A stretch of 64,000 bases of DNA, from the NCBI GenBank assembly GCA_018398585.1, contig JAGTTD010000010.1, positions 19,714,005 through 19,778,004 on the forward strand, given 5' to 3'. The position numbers and the translations under genes were made by a program. The DNA is from Simmondsia chinensis (taxonomy: Eukaryota > Streptophyta > Magnoliopsida > Caryophyllales > Simmondsiaceae). This document shows, piece by piece, positions 55,990-64,000 of this stretch (the first letter of the stretch is position 1; every line of letters starts with the position of its first letter). Below the pieces are notes generated by a model. The model was not told the origin of the DNA. It did no database searches and saw only the letters and a program-made list of their open reading frames with translations.

Positions 55990-56650
55990 AAATTTGTAGG
56001 AAAGTTGTATCCCACTTTGTGAATACCCTCCATCCCACATTGATAATTTAAGGAGGTGGGTTTGGGTTTATAAGGGTGTATGTTTTTAACCCATTTGAAT
56101 TAAGTCTTGGGTGAAGAAATGGTGGGAATCACGCGCGCGCCGCCCGCCGCGCCCTGCTCAGGCGAGGGTGATCTTTTTCTTAGCGGGTATATTTGTTTTG
56201 CGAAAATTTACGATAACTAGCTGTTGGGCTTCATGTTAAATGCCCAATTACCGTTACTAGCTGTTGGGCTTCATGTTAAATGTACACTTATCGTTTCTAG
56301 CTGTTGGTTCATGTTAAATGCACACTTTTATATCCATTGGGCCTCTACATTAGTATAAATAGGGTGTTTGAGCTTAGGTTTTCATCATCAACAAAATTAC
56401 TTCAGTCTTCTTCTTCCTTGTTCTCGCCGTTCTACTCCTTTCGATTCCGGGCAAAGTTCTTGCTCTCTCCTATCCGACGATTAACGAGTACATGTTAAGA
56501 GTCGGACCGTATTAATCCTGGAGGACGGCCGCCGACACTACTGTATGCACTGGAGCAGCTGCGAAATCGTCTTTTAGGACAGTGGTATTTCCCACGGCAC
56601 GGTATCTTCGGTATTTTCTAATCCACTTTCCCTCTTCCGGTATTATTTGA
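55990..56650 (+). repeat. Promoter-bearing LTR-like segment inside the TRIM
   Basis: Begins near TGTATCCCACTTTGTG and contains a GC-rich CGCGCGCGCCGCCCGCCGCG stretch (56134-56153). Three tandem copies of a ~41-bp unit follow, then TATAAATA at 56354-56361 and a pyrimidine-rich leader. This is how a Copia LTR is laid out. No matching second LTR was found, so it may be a nested solo LTR or part of the original leader. Confidence 0.4.
56213..56336 (+). repeat. Triple ~41-bp promoter-proximal repeat
   Basis: CTAGCTGTTGGGCTTCATGT begins each of the first two copies; the third lacks two bases (GTTGGTTCATG). The array ends about 20 bp before the TATA box, as enhancer-like repeats in LTRs often do. 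Confidence 0.7.
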
Positions 56651-56689
56651 TTGTCGTGTTCAATATTTGGCTGCGTTTATTTTGACACA

Positions 56690-56985
56690 AAATTACTGCA
56701 ATATTTTACTGCATTGCACCGAGATTAACGCTAAATTTATTACTGATTTTCGCTAATTTACAGTAATCTTTTAGTTTTTTATTTACTGTAATTTTTCGGT
56801 TCATTCACTGTAATTTCTAGCAGCAATATTTGTTTGAGTAACAGTAATTTTTCAGCTTAGTACAATTTAATTTATATCATTTAACAGTTTCGATTATTGC
56901 AGTATTGCTGTGATTTTTTACTGTAATTCGCTGTATTTTTTTGCAGAATTTTACTGTATTTTTTGCAGTATTTTCATTGTATTTT
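56690..56985 (+). repeat. TTTACTGTAATTTT-rich array
   Basis: More than ten irregularly spaced copies of TACTGTAATTT / TTGCAGTATTT variants. Low complexity, no reading frame. Confidence 0.6.
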
Positions 56986-57165
56986 TCACTATCATTTCGT
57001 TGTTTTCTTCTGCGGTTGTACTGTTTGGGTTATTATTTCAACAACATTTGAATTTGTTGGAATGAGTGCCTTTTCAGTGAATATTGGATTGAATTGGATG
57101 TAATTCTCAATTGGACCAGAGAAGGTGAGGGTGATGATTGTAGAGGACTTACACGTGAGGGGGAG

Positions 57166-57361
57166 TGTTAAGAACTCCATATGTGAGTCAAATGTGAATC
57201 TCACATTGGAGTTGTAAGAAAGCAGTGACCAATATATAAATCTAATGCGTCACTCCACATACTGCCAATCGGTTTTAAGAAAGAATTCCACCCGGGTTTA
57301 TATGTGGATCTCATATATTCTAATTCCGTGGGTTAGGTCTAAGGCTTGGTGAAATTTAACA
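57166..57361 (+). repeat. 3' LTR of TRIM-sized element
   Basis: 196 bp, starts TGTTAAGAACTCC after a purine tract and ends TTTAACA. Followed by AGTAC. Confidence 0.7.
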
Positions 57362-57459
57362 AGTACAAATAAGTAGTAATCCTTATTTTAGTGAAAAATA
57401 TTTTCCATCATGCAGGGAAGGACTTTCCATCGGGGAGAAGGAATGACAATTTCCTTTAT

Positions 57460-57992
57460 GGTTATTTACTTTGTAATACCTCGATATTTTTGGAAATAAT
57501 AAAAAAGAATCATAACCTTTTTGAATTATTAAAAAGGTCCTTAAGTTTTTATCATATCAATAAAAAGGCCCAACGCAAGCGTGATGGCGTCATTTTTCAT
57601 CGACAGAGCTGATGTGGTAATTGCTTTTTATTAATGCTACAATAAAATGATCTAAAGTAAGCTTCAATTCTCTTATTATTACTTTATAAGCACAAAATTT
57701 GTGTTATGTAGAAGCTATCTATTTTCACTTAATTTGTTTCAAAATATGGTTAGTCAAGGGTATTTTTGGCATTTTATTGTAACATTAATAAAAACACAGT
57801 AGTCACATTAGTTCTGTCAACTAAAAATGACATCATCACGTCATAGAGAAGCCTTTTTATTAATGCAACAAAAGCTTAGGGGCCTTTTTATTAATACGAT
57901 GAAAACTTAGGGGCCTTTTTAATAATTCAAATAGGTAAGAGTCCTTTTTTATTATTTTCAAAGACGTCGGGGTACTAAAATGTAAATAACCC
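57460..57992. mobile_element. Mutator-like MITE with long inverted repeats
   Basis: The first ~110 bp and last ~110 bp are inverted copies. Both start GGTTATTTAC, and both contain AATAATAAAAAAG, TTGAATTATTAAAAAGG and TCAATAAAAAGGCCC-type text. Flanks TTTCCTTTAT (57450-57459) and TTTTCTTTAT (57993-58002) match at 9 of 10 bases, near the 9-bp duplication of Mutator-like elements. No coding capacity. Confidence 0.65.
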
Positions 57993-58002
57993 TTTTCTTT
58001 AT

Positions 58003-58779
58003 TAGACATACCATTTTTCATTGTGATGTGTCTTTTGTTTTTCAACCTCAACTTAGTTAAATGTAATTTCACAAGAACATAGATATTAAAATTAGTTTTT
58101 AATTAAATAAATAAAACTTTTAACAAAAAGGATATTTATCTACAGAATTATGTGATTTTGAAAAGGAAAATATTTATGTGTATCCAAATGAGCCTTAAAA
58201 TTAAAAGTTCTCAAAAGTAGCCCAATTTTGCTTCTCTTTGTGCCCTTACGTGTTTTACAATACATAGTAATATCGAGCAATTAATAGGCTGTTCATAAGC
58301 TACTAATGAGTTTTCAATAGCATTTAGCGAATTGTACCCAAACGTTAATGACCTAAACATCCTTTTTAAACATGACTTGCTAAAGTTTATTGTATTTACA
58401 CGAACTTCACTTGTTCATTTATCAAGACCTTTGTATCATATATAGAGCAATCATTATTGATTTCAAACATAAAGTTCCTGAAATGGTTGACTTGTTTATA
58501 CCGTAATGATGGCAGTGACATTGGGGTTAGAAGTTAAGATTCTATGATACCCATGTAAAAGATACCATGAAAATAAAGAAATTAAGATTTTACGATACAA
58601 CCCTAGACAATTGACCCCAAAGTGAAGAGTTTTAATTTTTTGGATTTTTAATTCATTGAATTTTAAATGTGAAGAGTTGCATTTTCGCTTTAGTCTTTTT
58701 TTTGACATCTAAAACTTGAATTAGACTACAGAATTGTAATCCCAATTTCAATTAGGATGAAATTTATGCGCATTGTTTG
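58003..58779. other. No gene seen; GGAATTGG-type end fragment
   Basis: AT-rich. At 58715-58770 the text AACTTGAATTAGACTACAG then ATTGTAATCCC resembles a truncated GGAATTGG-type end. Nothing else was recognised. Confidence 0.3.
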
Positions 58780-58984
58780 ATTTTATTTTTTTTTCCTAAT
58801 AATCAAGTTTCCATTCCAAAAGAAAAACTATCATACAAGAGATATAATAAAATTGGCAAGATATACAAAAAATTGGGGCTCAAACTAAGAGAGCCACACT
58901 ACCGAAGGGGAAACTCCTATGCACAATCATTTTCTGCAAGAACATCAACGTGATTATTAGATTCCCTTAATGTTTGGATGAATG
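58780..58984 (-). pseudogene. L1 RNase H-type remnant, split by Copia
   Basis: Reading the minus strand from about 63130 to 63067 and, across the Copia insertion, from 58984 to 58780 gives TLRESNNHVDVLAENDCA. This resembles the HIYRESN..AD.LA motif of the RNase H domain carried by plant L1 ORF2. The target duplication GAATG sits exactly at the split. It is a short, broken scrap. Confidence 0.45.
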
Positions 58985-59123
58985 TGTTAGACTGTATTGT
59001 ATAGGACTTATTATTGTATATATCTGAGGCCAATGGGCCTGCCTTTTATATGATGTAAAGCCCATTACTGTTCTATAAATATACGAGAGGGCCACAGCAT
59101 AATGTGCGCTTCTCATTCTTTCA
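58985..59123 (+). repeat. 5' LTR of Copia element
   Basis: 139 bp. TATAAATA at 59074-59081 is the likely TATA box, only about 45 bp before the LTR end. Confidence 0.9.
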
Positions 59124-59135
59124 TGGTATCAGAGC
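59124..59135 (+). promoter_or_regulatory. Primer binding site, tRNA-Met
   Basis: TGGTATCAGAGC with no spacer after the LTR. Confidence 0.85.
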
Positions 59136-59715
59136 TCTCCCGAGCCCTCTCGTAAAGGCAAACTCTAGCCTCCGTTTCAATTTTTGTTCTTTTCAAAAAA
59201 AAAAAAAAAAAAAAAAACAACACACAAAAGAAGGGACCTGTGAACAGCCGCCGCTACCACCCCTAACCCTAACCCCTTAAACAGCTCGCCGCCGCCACCC
59301 TGCCCTCTCTCCCGGCGCTCCTCCCTCGAGCTGCGCCCGCCATCACCCCTGTCCTCTCTCCCGACCCTCCAATATTCGACACTGACATCACCAAAGTCAC
59401 CCCTGTCCTCTCTGCGCCCGCCTCCTCCAATGCCCACCGTCACTCCATCCCAGCTAACCCTAGCCGCCGCTGCTGAAACCCCAACACAGCTAACCCCAGC
59501 CGCCGCCTCTTGTGCGCTGTCCCTATTTTCCGGCGACTTCGGTGTCAAATCGTGACTTGCGGTATCAGCGTAATTATGTTCAACCCAATGATTGGTTCTG
59601 TTTCACAACCCGGGCTACCTTTCTTTGGTACTCTGATTTATGGTGAGCATATGTTATATCCACCACTTTTTCATCCTGCAATTAATACTTATGCCACTGG
59701 ATCTAATCTCTATTC
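59136..59715 (+). other. Copia leader with gag missing
   Basis: Has a 23-base A run near 59196, then GC-rich text with CGCCGCC phrases (59240-59500). A short stretch from about 59575 resembles the linker between Gag and protease. No UBN2-type Gag or CCHC knuckle is readable, so gag was deleted or replaced. The glycine-rich frame on the opposite strand is a composition artefact. Confidence 0.55.
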
Positions 59716-62700
59716 ATGTTTGCATCTCCTCCAACTATTTTTCAATCTCTTACTACTCATTCTACTCCTATGGTTGATTCTCTTTGGATAATGGATAGTG
59801 GTGCATCGTCTCATATGACTAATAACCCCAGTTTGCTAACGTCTCTTCGTCCTTCTCATGGCTATGATAAAATATTAGTTGGTAATGGCGCTTCTTTATC
59901 AATTGCTGGGATTGGATCTGGTTCTCTTATTACACCTGTTGGTCATTTCAATTTGCATAACGTTTTCTATGTTCCTGGTCTTTCCACTAATTTAATCTCT
60001 GTTCGTCAATTCTGTAAAGATAATTCTTGCCTTTTAGAATTTGACTCGGGTGGTTTCTCCATTAAAAATGCTAAAACGATGTCCCTCATTATTTGTTGTG
60101 CTAGCTCGGGGCCTCTTTTCTCTGTCCCCAAACCTAACTCAATCGGTCGCCCTGGTCAACCCAGACAACCGTTGGCATCCTCCCCACATGTTTCCCTAGT
60201 TGCTTCCAAACACACCCAATCTCTCTGGCACCATCGCTTGGGCCATCCAGGGGAACCAGTTTTGTCTACTTTAGTTAAGCAAAAGTTCATTTCTTGCCTT
60301 AGTTCTTCAGAGTCCAGTTTATGTCATGCTTGCCAACTAGGTAAGCATAGTCGTTTACCCTTTCAAGCGTCTATAACCAGTACTTCGCGCCCTTTTGATA
60401 TTGGTCATTCTCATGTATGGACATCGCCTGTTACCAGTTTCAGTGGTTTTAAGTATTATTTTTTATTTTTGGATGATTACTCTCATTTTGTGTGGATTTA
60501 CCGTATACGTGCCAAATCTGAGGTTTTTGACCTGTTTGTTCAGTTTCGCAATCTTGTGTTGAATCAATTTGGTGTGGAAGTTAAACATTTCCTATGTGAT
60601 AATGGCACTGAATATATCAATCGTGAATTTAATAGTCTTTTTCAGCAACGAGGCATTCTCAGTAGGGTCTCTTGCCCTCATACCTCCTAACAGAATGGGA
60701 AAGCTGAACGCATGCATCGTACCATTGGTAATATGATGCGTTCCCTCTTGTTCCAAGCTTGTATGCCATTGGAATTTTGGGTGGAGTCTGTTTCTGTAGC
60801 CGCTCACATTATTAACCTCCTACCATCTACTTCCATCAAGAAAAAGATCCCCTTTCAACGTTTATATAAAAAGAAAGTTGATTATAGTCACCTACGCGTT
60901 TTTGGTTGTGTCTGTTATCCCAATTTAAGTGCCACTACACCCCACAAACTTGCGCCACGCTCCTCTTTATGTGTTTTCTTGGGATATCCACCAAGTCACA
61001 AAGGGTATAAATGTCTGGATCTTTCCACTAACAAAATTATTATTTCGAGGCATGTTGTTTTTAATGAAGCAGATTTCCCCTTTGCACGGTTGGGACATTT
61101 TTCTCAAACTACAATGGCACGTCTTCATCAAGTCTTTTCCCCACCGCTTATGTCCTCTCCGTTTGCTGGTACACCGCTACTCCAGCCGCCCGACCCACCC
61201 GTACTTGCTGCGGCGGCGCCCCTAGCGCCACCAGCACCTGCTGCAGCTGCCTCCCCTCCAGCCGCAGCGCCACCCGAGCTGCGTGTGCCACCCCGTGTTC
61301 ATCCCATGGCAACTCGTGCACGGGCTGGTATTGTGAAATCTCTTCTGAAACCTTCTATGATTGCTCATAATTCATTGCCCGAGGTACCTTTTTCTTATAA
61401 ACAGGCTCTCACTGATGATAATTGGAAGAATGCCATGATTGATGAATTTAATGCCCTCATTCGTAATAAGATATGGGATCTTATTCCTCCACCGTCTCAT
61501 GGTAATATCGTTGGCTCCAAGTGGGTTTTTCGCATCAAACAAACGGCTACAGGTCAGGTTGAGCAGTATAAAGCTCGGTTGGTTGCTCAGGGCTTTACAC
61601 AGAGGTATGGCATAGACTATGGTGAAACATTCAGTCCTGTTGTTAAACCTGCTATAGTTCGTACTGTCTTAACTATTGCTACTTCTCGCAATTGGCCTAT
61701 TCATCAACTTGATGTTAAAAATGCGTTTCTTAATGGCACTCTAAATGAAGAGGTCTACATGAAGCAACCACCGTGTTTCATTAACTTGCATTATCCTGAT
61801 CATATGTGTAAGCTCAACAAGTCCCTTTATGGTCTCAAGCAAGCTCCTCATGCTTGGTCTACTCGTTTTGCTATGTTTTTACAAAAATTGGGCTTCCGCA
61901 GCTGTAAGTCTGATTCCTCTTTATTTGTCTTACATCGGGGACATGACATGGCTATATTACTTGTATATGTTGATGATATCGTTCTCACTGCTTCTTCTCA
62001 TGCGGTACTTCACGGCCTACTTCGCTCTCTTAGATCTGAGTTTGACATGACTGACTTGGGACGTCTGAATTACTTTCTCGGCATCTCCGTATCTCACTTA
62101 TCTATAGGGTTGTTCTTGTCTCAGTCTAAATATGCACATGATCTCTTGGACCGAGCAAACATGCTTCCTTGTAAGCCTCTTGTCACACCTACGGATTCCA
62201 AATCCAAGCTTTCTCTCGAAGACGGCGAACTCATGACTGATCCCACACTATACAGGTCTATTGTTGGTGCTCTTCAATATCTCACCTTCACTCGTCCTGA
62301 CATTTCTTACGCCGTTCAACAGGTCTGTCTATTTATGCATGCTCCACGATCGTCACACTGGATGGCTGTTAAGCGCATCCTTCGGTATATCAAGGGCACT
62401 ATTGATCATGGTCTGACTATCTCTCCTACTCGTCTTGTCCAACTTATAGCTAACTCCGATGCTGATTGGGCTGGATGCCCTGACACTCGCCGTTCTACTT
62501 GTGGTTTCTGTGTTTTTCTCAGAGGCAACATTCTCTCCTGGTCCTCTAAGCGCCAGCACACTGTCTCTCGTTCTAGTGCTGAGGCTGAATATCGTGCAGT
62601 ATCCAATGCTGTTTCAGAATGTTGTTGGCTCCGTTCTCTCCTCAGTGAGTTGGGCCTCCTTCTTCCACGCGCTACCTTGGTCTATTGTGACAATGTCTCT

Positions 62701-62970
62701 GCTATGTATCTGTCTACCAACTCCGTTCAGCATATTCGTACGAAACATGTCGAGATTGACATCCATTTTGTTCGCGAGCATGTCCAGATGGGTCTTGTTC
62801 GGGCGCTTCATATTCCTTCCTCTCAGCAAATTGCTGATATTTTTACAAAGAATCTTCCGCGCGCTCTTTTTCTGCTTTTAAGTCCAACCTTCGCATTTGT
62901 TTACCACTTGCTTCAGTTGAGGGGAGATGTTAGACTATATTGTATAGGACTTATTATTGTATATATCTGA
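59716..62970 (+). pseudogene. Copia pol (protease-integrase-RT-RNase H), one stop
   Basis: From ATG 59716 a single frame runs about 1,080 codons with one nonsense codon, TAA at 60688-60690, in the integrase where PHTSQQNG is usual. In order: protease IMDSGASSHM (Asp27), GAG-pre-integrase and zinc motif SLWHHRLGHPGEPVL with CHACQLGK, and integrase core. There HSHVW (His at 60412-60414) replaces the first catalytic Asp, while CDNGTEY and KAERMHR carry the others. Reverse transcriptase follows, with KARLVAQGFTQRYGIDYGET and YVDD at 61966-61977. RNase H shows NSDADWAGCPDTRRSTCGF, SSAEAEYRA and YCDN. After IFTKNLPRALF (about 62870) the frame shifts off the usual C terminus and runs into the 3' LTR. 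It is inactive as read, through the stop and the lost Asp. Confidence 0.9.
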
Positions 62971-63066
62971 GCCCAATGGGCCTGCCTTGTATATGATGTA
63001 AAGCCCATTACTATTCTATAAATATACGAGACGGCCACAGCATAATGTGCGCTTCTCATTCTTTCA
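62928..63066 (+). repeat. 3' LTR of Copia element
   Basis: 139 bp, preceded by TTGAGGGGAGA and followed by GAATG. Five substitutions against the 5' LTR by eye. Confidence 0.9.
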
Positions 63067-63129
63067 GAATGTGATAGATCGGAAGGATTGCTTGTACGAG
63101 TCAGTCATGTTAAGCAGGAAGTTCAACCT

Positions 63130-63930
63130 CCATAGTCCACCATTACCCCCCCTATTCCATGCTATTCATTAGATGAGTCCGATTCAATCTTCATATCTAT
63201 GTTACCAACATCCTCAATCCTTCCAATTCAACCTCTATTGTTTGATTAATAAAAGGCATAAGAGGTTTGAGTCATAATTTCGTAACATTTTGAGTCATCA
63301 CGAGTTTGGGTAAATCATTAGAGCCATTATATCCATTGTTGATTCATAAAAGGAATAAGCGGTTGGAATTTCATAACAATTCGAGTCATAATGAGTTTGG
63401 GTCAATCATTGGAGCATTTTGATCTTCGAGTCAGCTAGGGTCTGGTTTCAGCTAGGTTGAATTCCTCTGTGTTCATGTTGTCTCAAAGTTGGGTAATCTC
63501 CGGCTGACATTTTGTTATCATTTCATGTTCGAGCATCTTGAATTTTGGGTTGATTGAGTTGGTTTATTTCGAGATTTAGGTTAGCATGGGTTGTGTTTGA
63601 ATTGATTCAGCATATGTCGAGCTTGAGTTTTCTTAATTTGGGGTCATTCTTATTGCCTAGTCTCAAATTTTGGGTTATCTCAAGTCGGTGAATTTTGTGC
63701 ATTGAAAGACAACAAAGAGAATTTATTGGCTGCATCACTAGAGCCGTCAAAATTTTCAAGGATGCTCAAATTTGGGTCAATAAATAAAATCTCAGACTTG
63801 AGTGGGTCATTCATTCTAGGTTACAATTCCAACTTTATGCTAAGTACTGAAGGTTTCGTGTTGACTGCATTTTACTTTCTTAATTGCTTGCTCTTCTTCT
63901 TGTTAGGGTGCGTTCATTTCTTGCAATTTT
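63130..63930 (+). mobile_element. Degenerate GGAATTGG-type element
   Basis: Phrases such as TTGTTTGATTAATAAAAGG, TTTGAGTCATAATTTCGTAAC and GAGTTTGGGTCAATCATT follow the left half and core of 2519-3559 on the plus strand. A phrase of about 100 bp around CATAA.GAGTTTGGGTAAATCATT is duplicated (63240-63320 and 63340-63415). It ends in a run of about 17 C then 11 A at 63938-63964. Confidence 0.45.
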
Positions 63931-64000
63931 TGAGCTCCCCCCCCCCCCCCCCCAAAAAAAAAAATATTTAGGCACATGGTATAACATATTAATATTATAA

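Larger units (their letters stand above)
55717..57361 (+). mobile_element. TRIM-sized Copia-type LTR element
   Basis: The LTRs are diverged copies (55717-55893 and 57166-57361), the latter starting TGTTAAGAACTCC and ending TTTAACA. The target duplication AGTAC is perfect (55712-55716 and 57362-57366). A primer-site-like TGGTATCATAACGG follows the 5' LTR at 55894, and GTGAGGGGGAG precedes the 3' LTR. The 1.27-kb interior has no gag or pol. It includes a promoter-like segment and a long ACTGTAATTTT-rich leader. LTR divergence is high, so it is old. Confidence 0.7.
58985..63066 (+). mobile_element. Copia LTR retrotransposon, gag lost
   Basis: LTRs of only 139 bp (58985-59123 and 62928-63066) start TGTTAGACT and end TTTCA. 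The perfect target duplication is GAATG (58980-58984 and 63067-63071). The primer site TGGTATCAGAGC is at 59124-59135 and the polypurine tract TTGAGGGGAGA at 62917-62927. I count five LTR differences. Pol is nearly complete and in Copia order (protease, integrase, reverse transcriptase, RNase H). The ~580 bp where leader and gag should be hold GC-rich, proline-type text and no Gag motif. Very short LTRs suit the Ale/Retrofit branch, a tentative placement. Confidence 0.9.

Noticed and set aside
59258..59276. Telomere-like CCCTAACCCTAACCCC
   Set aside because: Only two units, lacking the plant CCCTAAA form, inside a GC-rich leader.
59177..59548. Glycine/arginine-rich frame on the minus strand
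   Set aside because: Lies opposite the GC-rich Copia leader and shows no domain; treated as an artefact of composition.

Overview
The window looks like intergenic heterochromatin of a flowering plant, most likely a eudicot. It is AT-rich, shows no intact host gene, and is almost wholly layered transposable elements: LTR retrotransposons primed by initiator tRNA-Met (TGGTATCAGAGC), L1- and RTE-type LINEs, the Au-SINE/RTE type 3' tail ending in (TTG)n, and hAT, CACTA-like, PIF/Harbinger and Mutator-like DNA elements. No species can be named from the sequence alone. No CRISPR array, intact tRNA gene, rRNA operon or organellar insert was seen.

Layout. 1-2065: end of a CACTA-like element with duplicated and interrupted subterminal repeats. 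2086-5966: an RTE/SINE tail, a complete ~1 kb 'GGAATTGG' element, an L1 remnant and a small MITE. 5967-7864: a long degenerate LTR on the minus strand. 8718-10010: a dispersed repeat with a second copy at 51431-52490. 10980-17215: an inverted pair of truncated hAT transposons between hAT-type ends; the left arm was later hit by an ORF2-less L1 (11805-14413) and two RTE tails. 17280-19545: Copia and L1 remnants. 20490-25997: a PIF/Harbinger transposase scrap and three RTE LINE copies, two of them in tandem. 27401-30980: an LTR element with a gag remnant and no pol. 31940-37805: a GGAATTGG element split by a ~4.9 kb CACTA-like element whose end is also found at the left edge of the window. 38696-39446: a hAT-type MITE. 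39640-44155: a young LTR element with a 918-codon reading frame that I cannot assign to any family. 44501-54700: a hAT-type MITE, L1 scraps, LTR-like repeats, chimeric GGAATTGG copies and a gag remnant. 54740-54900: a 5S rRNA-like fragment abutting an RTE/SINE tail. 55717-57361: a TRIM-sized LTR element. 57460-57992: a Mutator-like MITE. 58985-63066: a gag-less Copia element with a nearly open pol frame.

Best-supported structures. Four LTR elements have matching 5-bp target duplications (ATGTA, GATAC, AGTAC, GAATG), and one MITE has a perfect 8-bp one (CTATATAT). The two elements at 27401 and 39640 share primer site, polypurine leader and LTR motifs but carry different internal genes. They look like two non-autonomous branches of one lineage that would depend on proteins from elsewhere. 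The unknown reading frame in the 39640 element is the strongest candidate for something undescribed.
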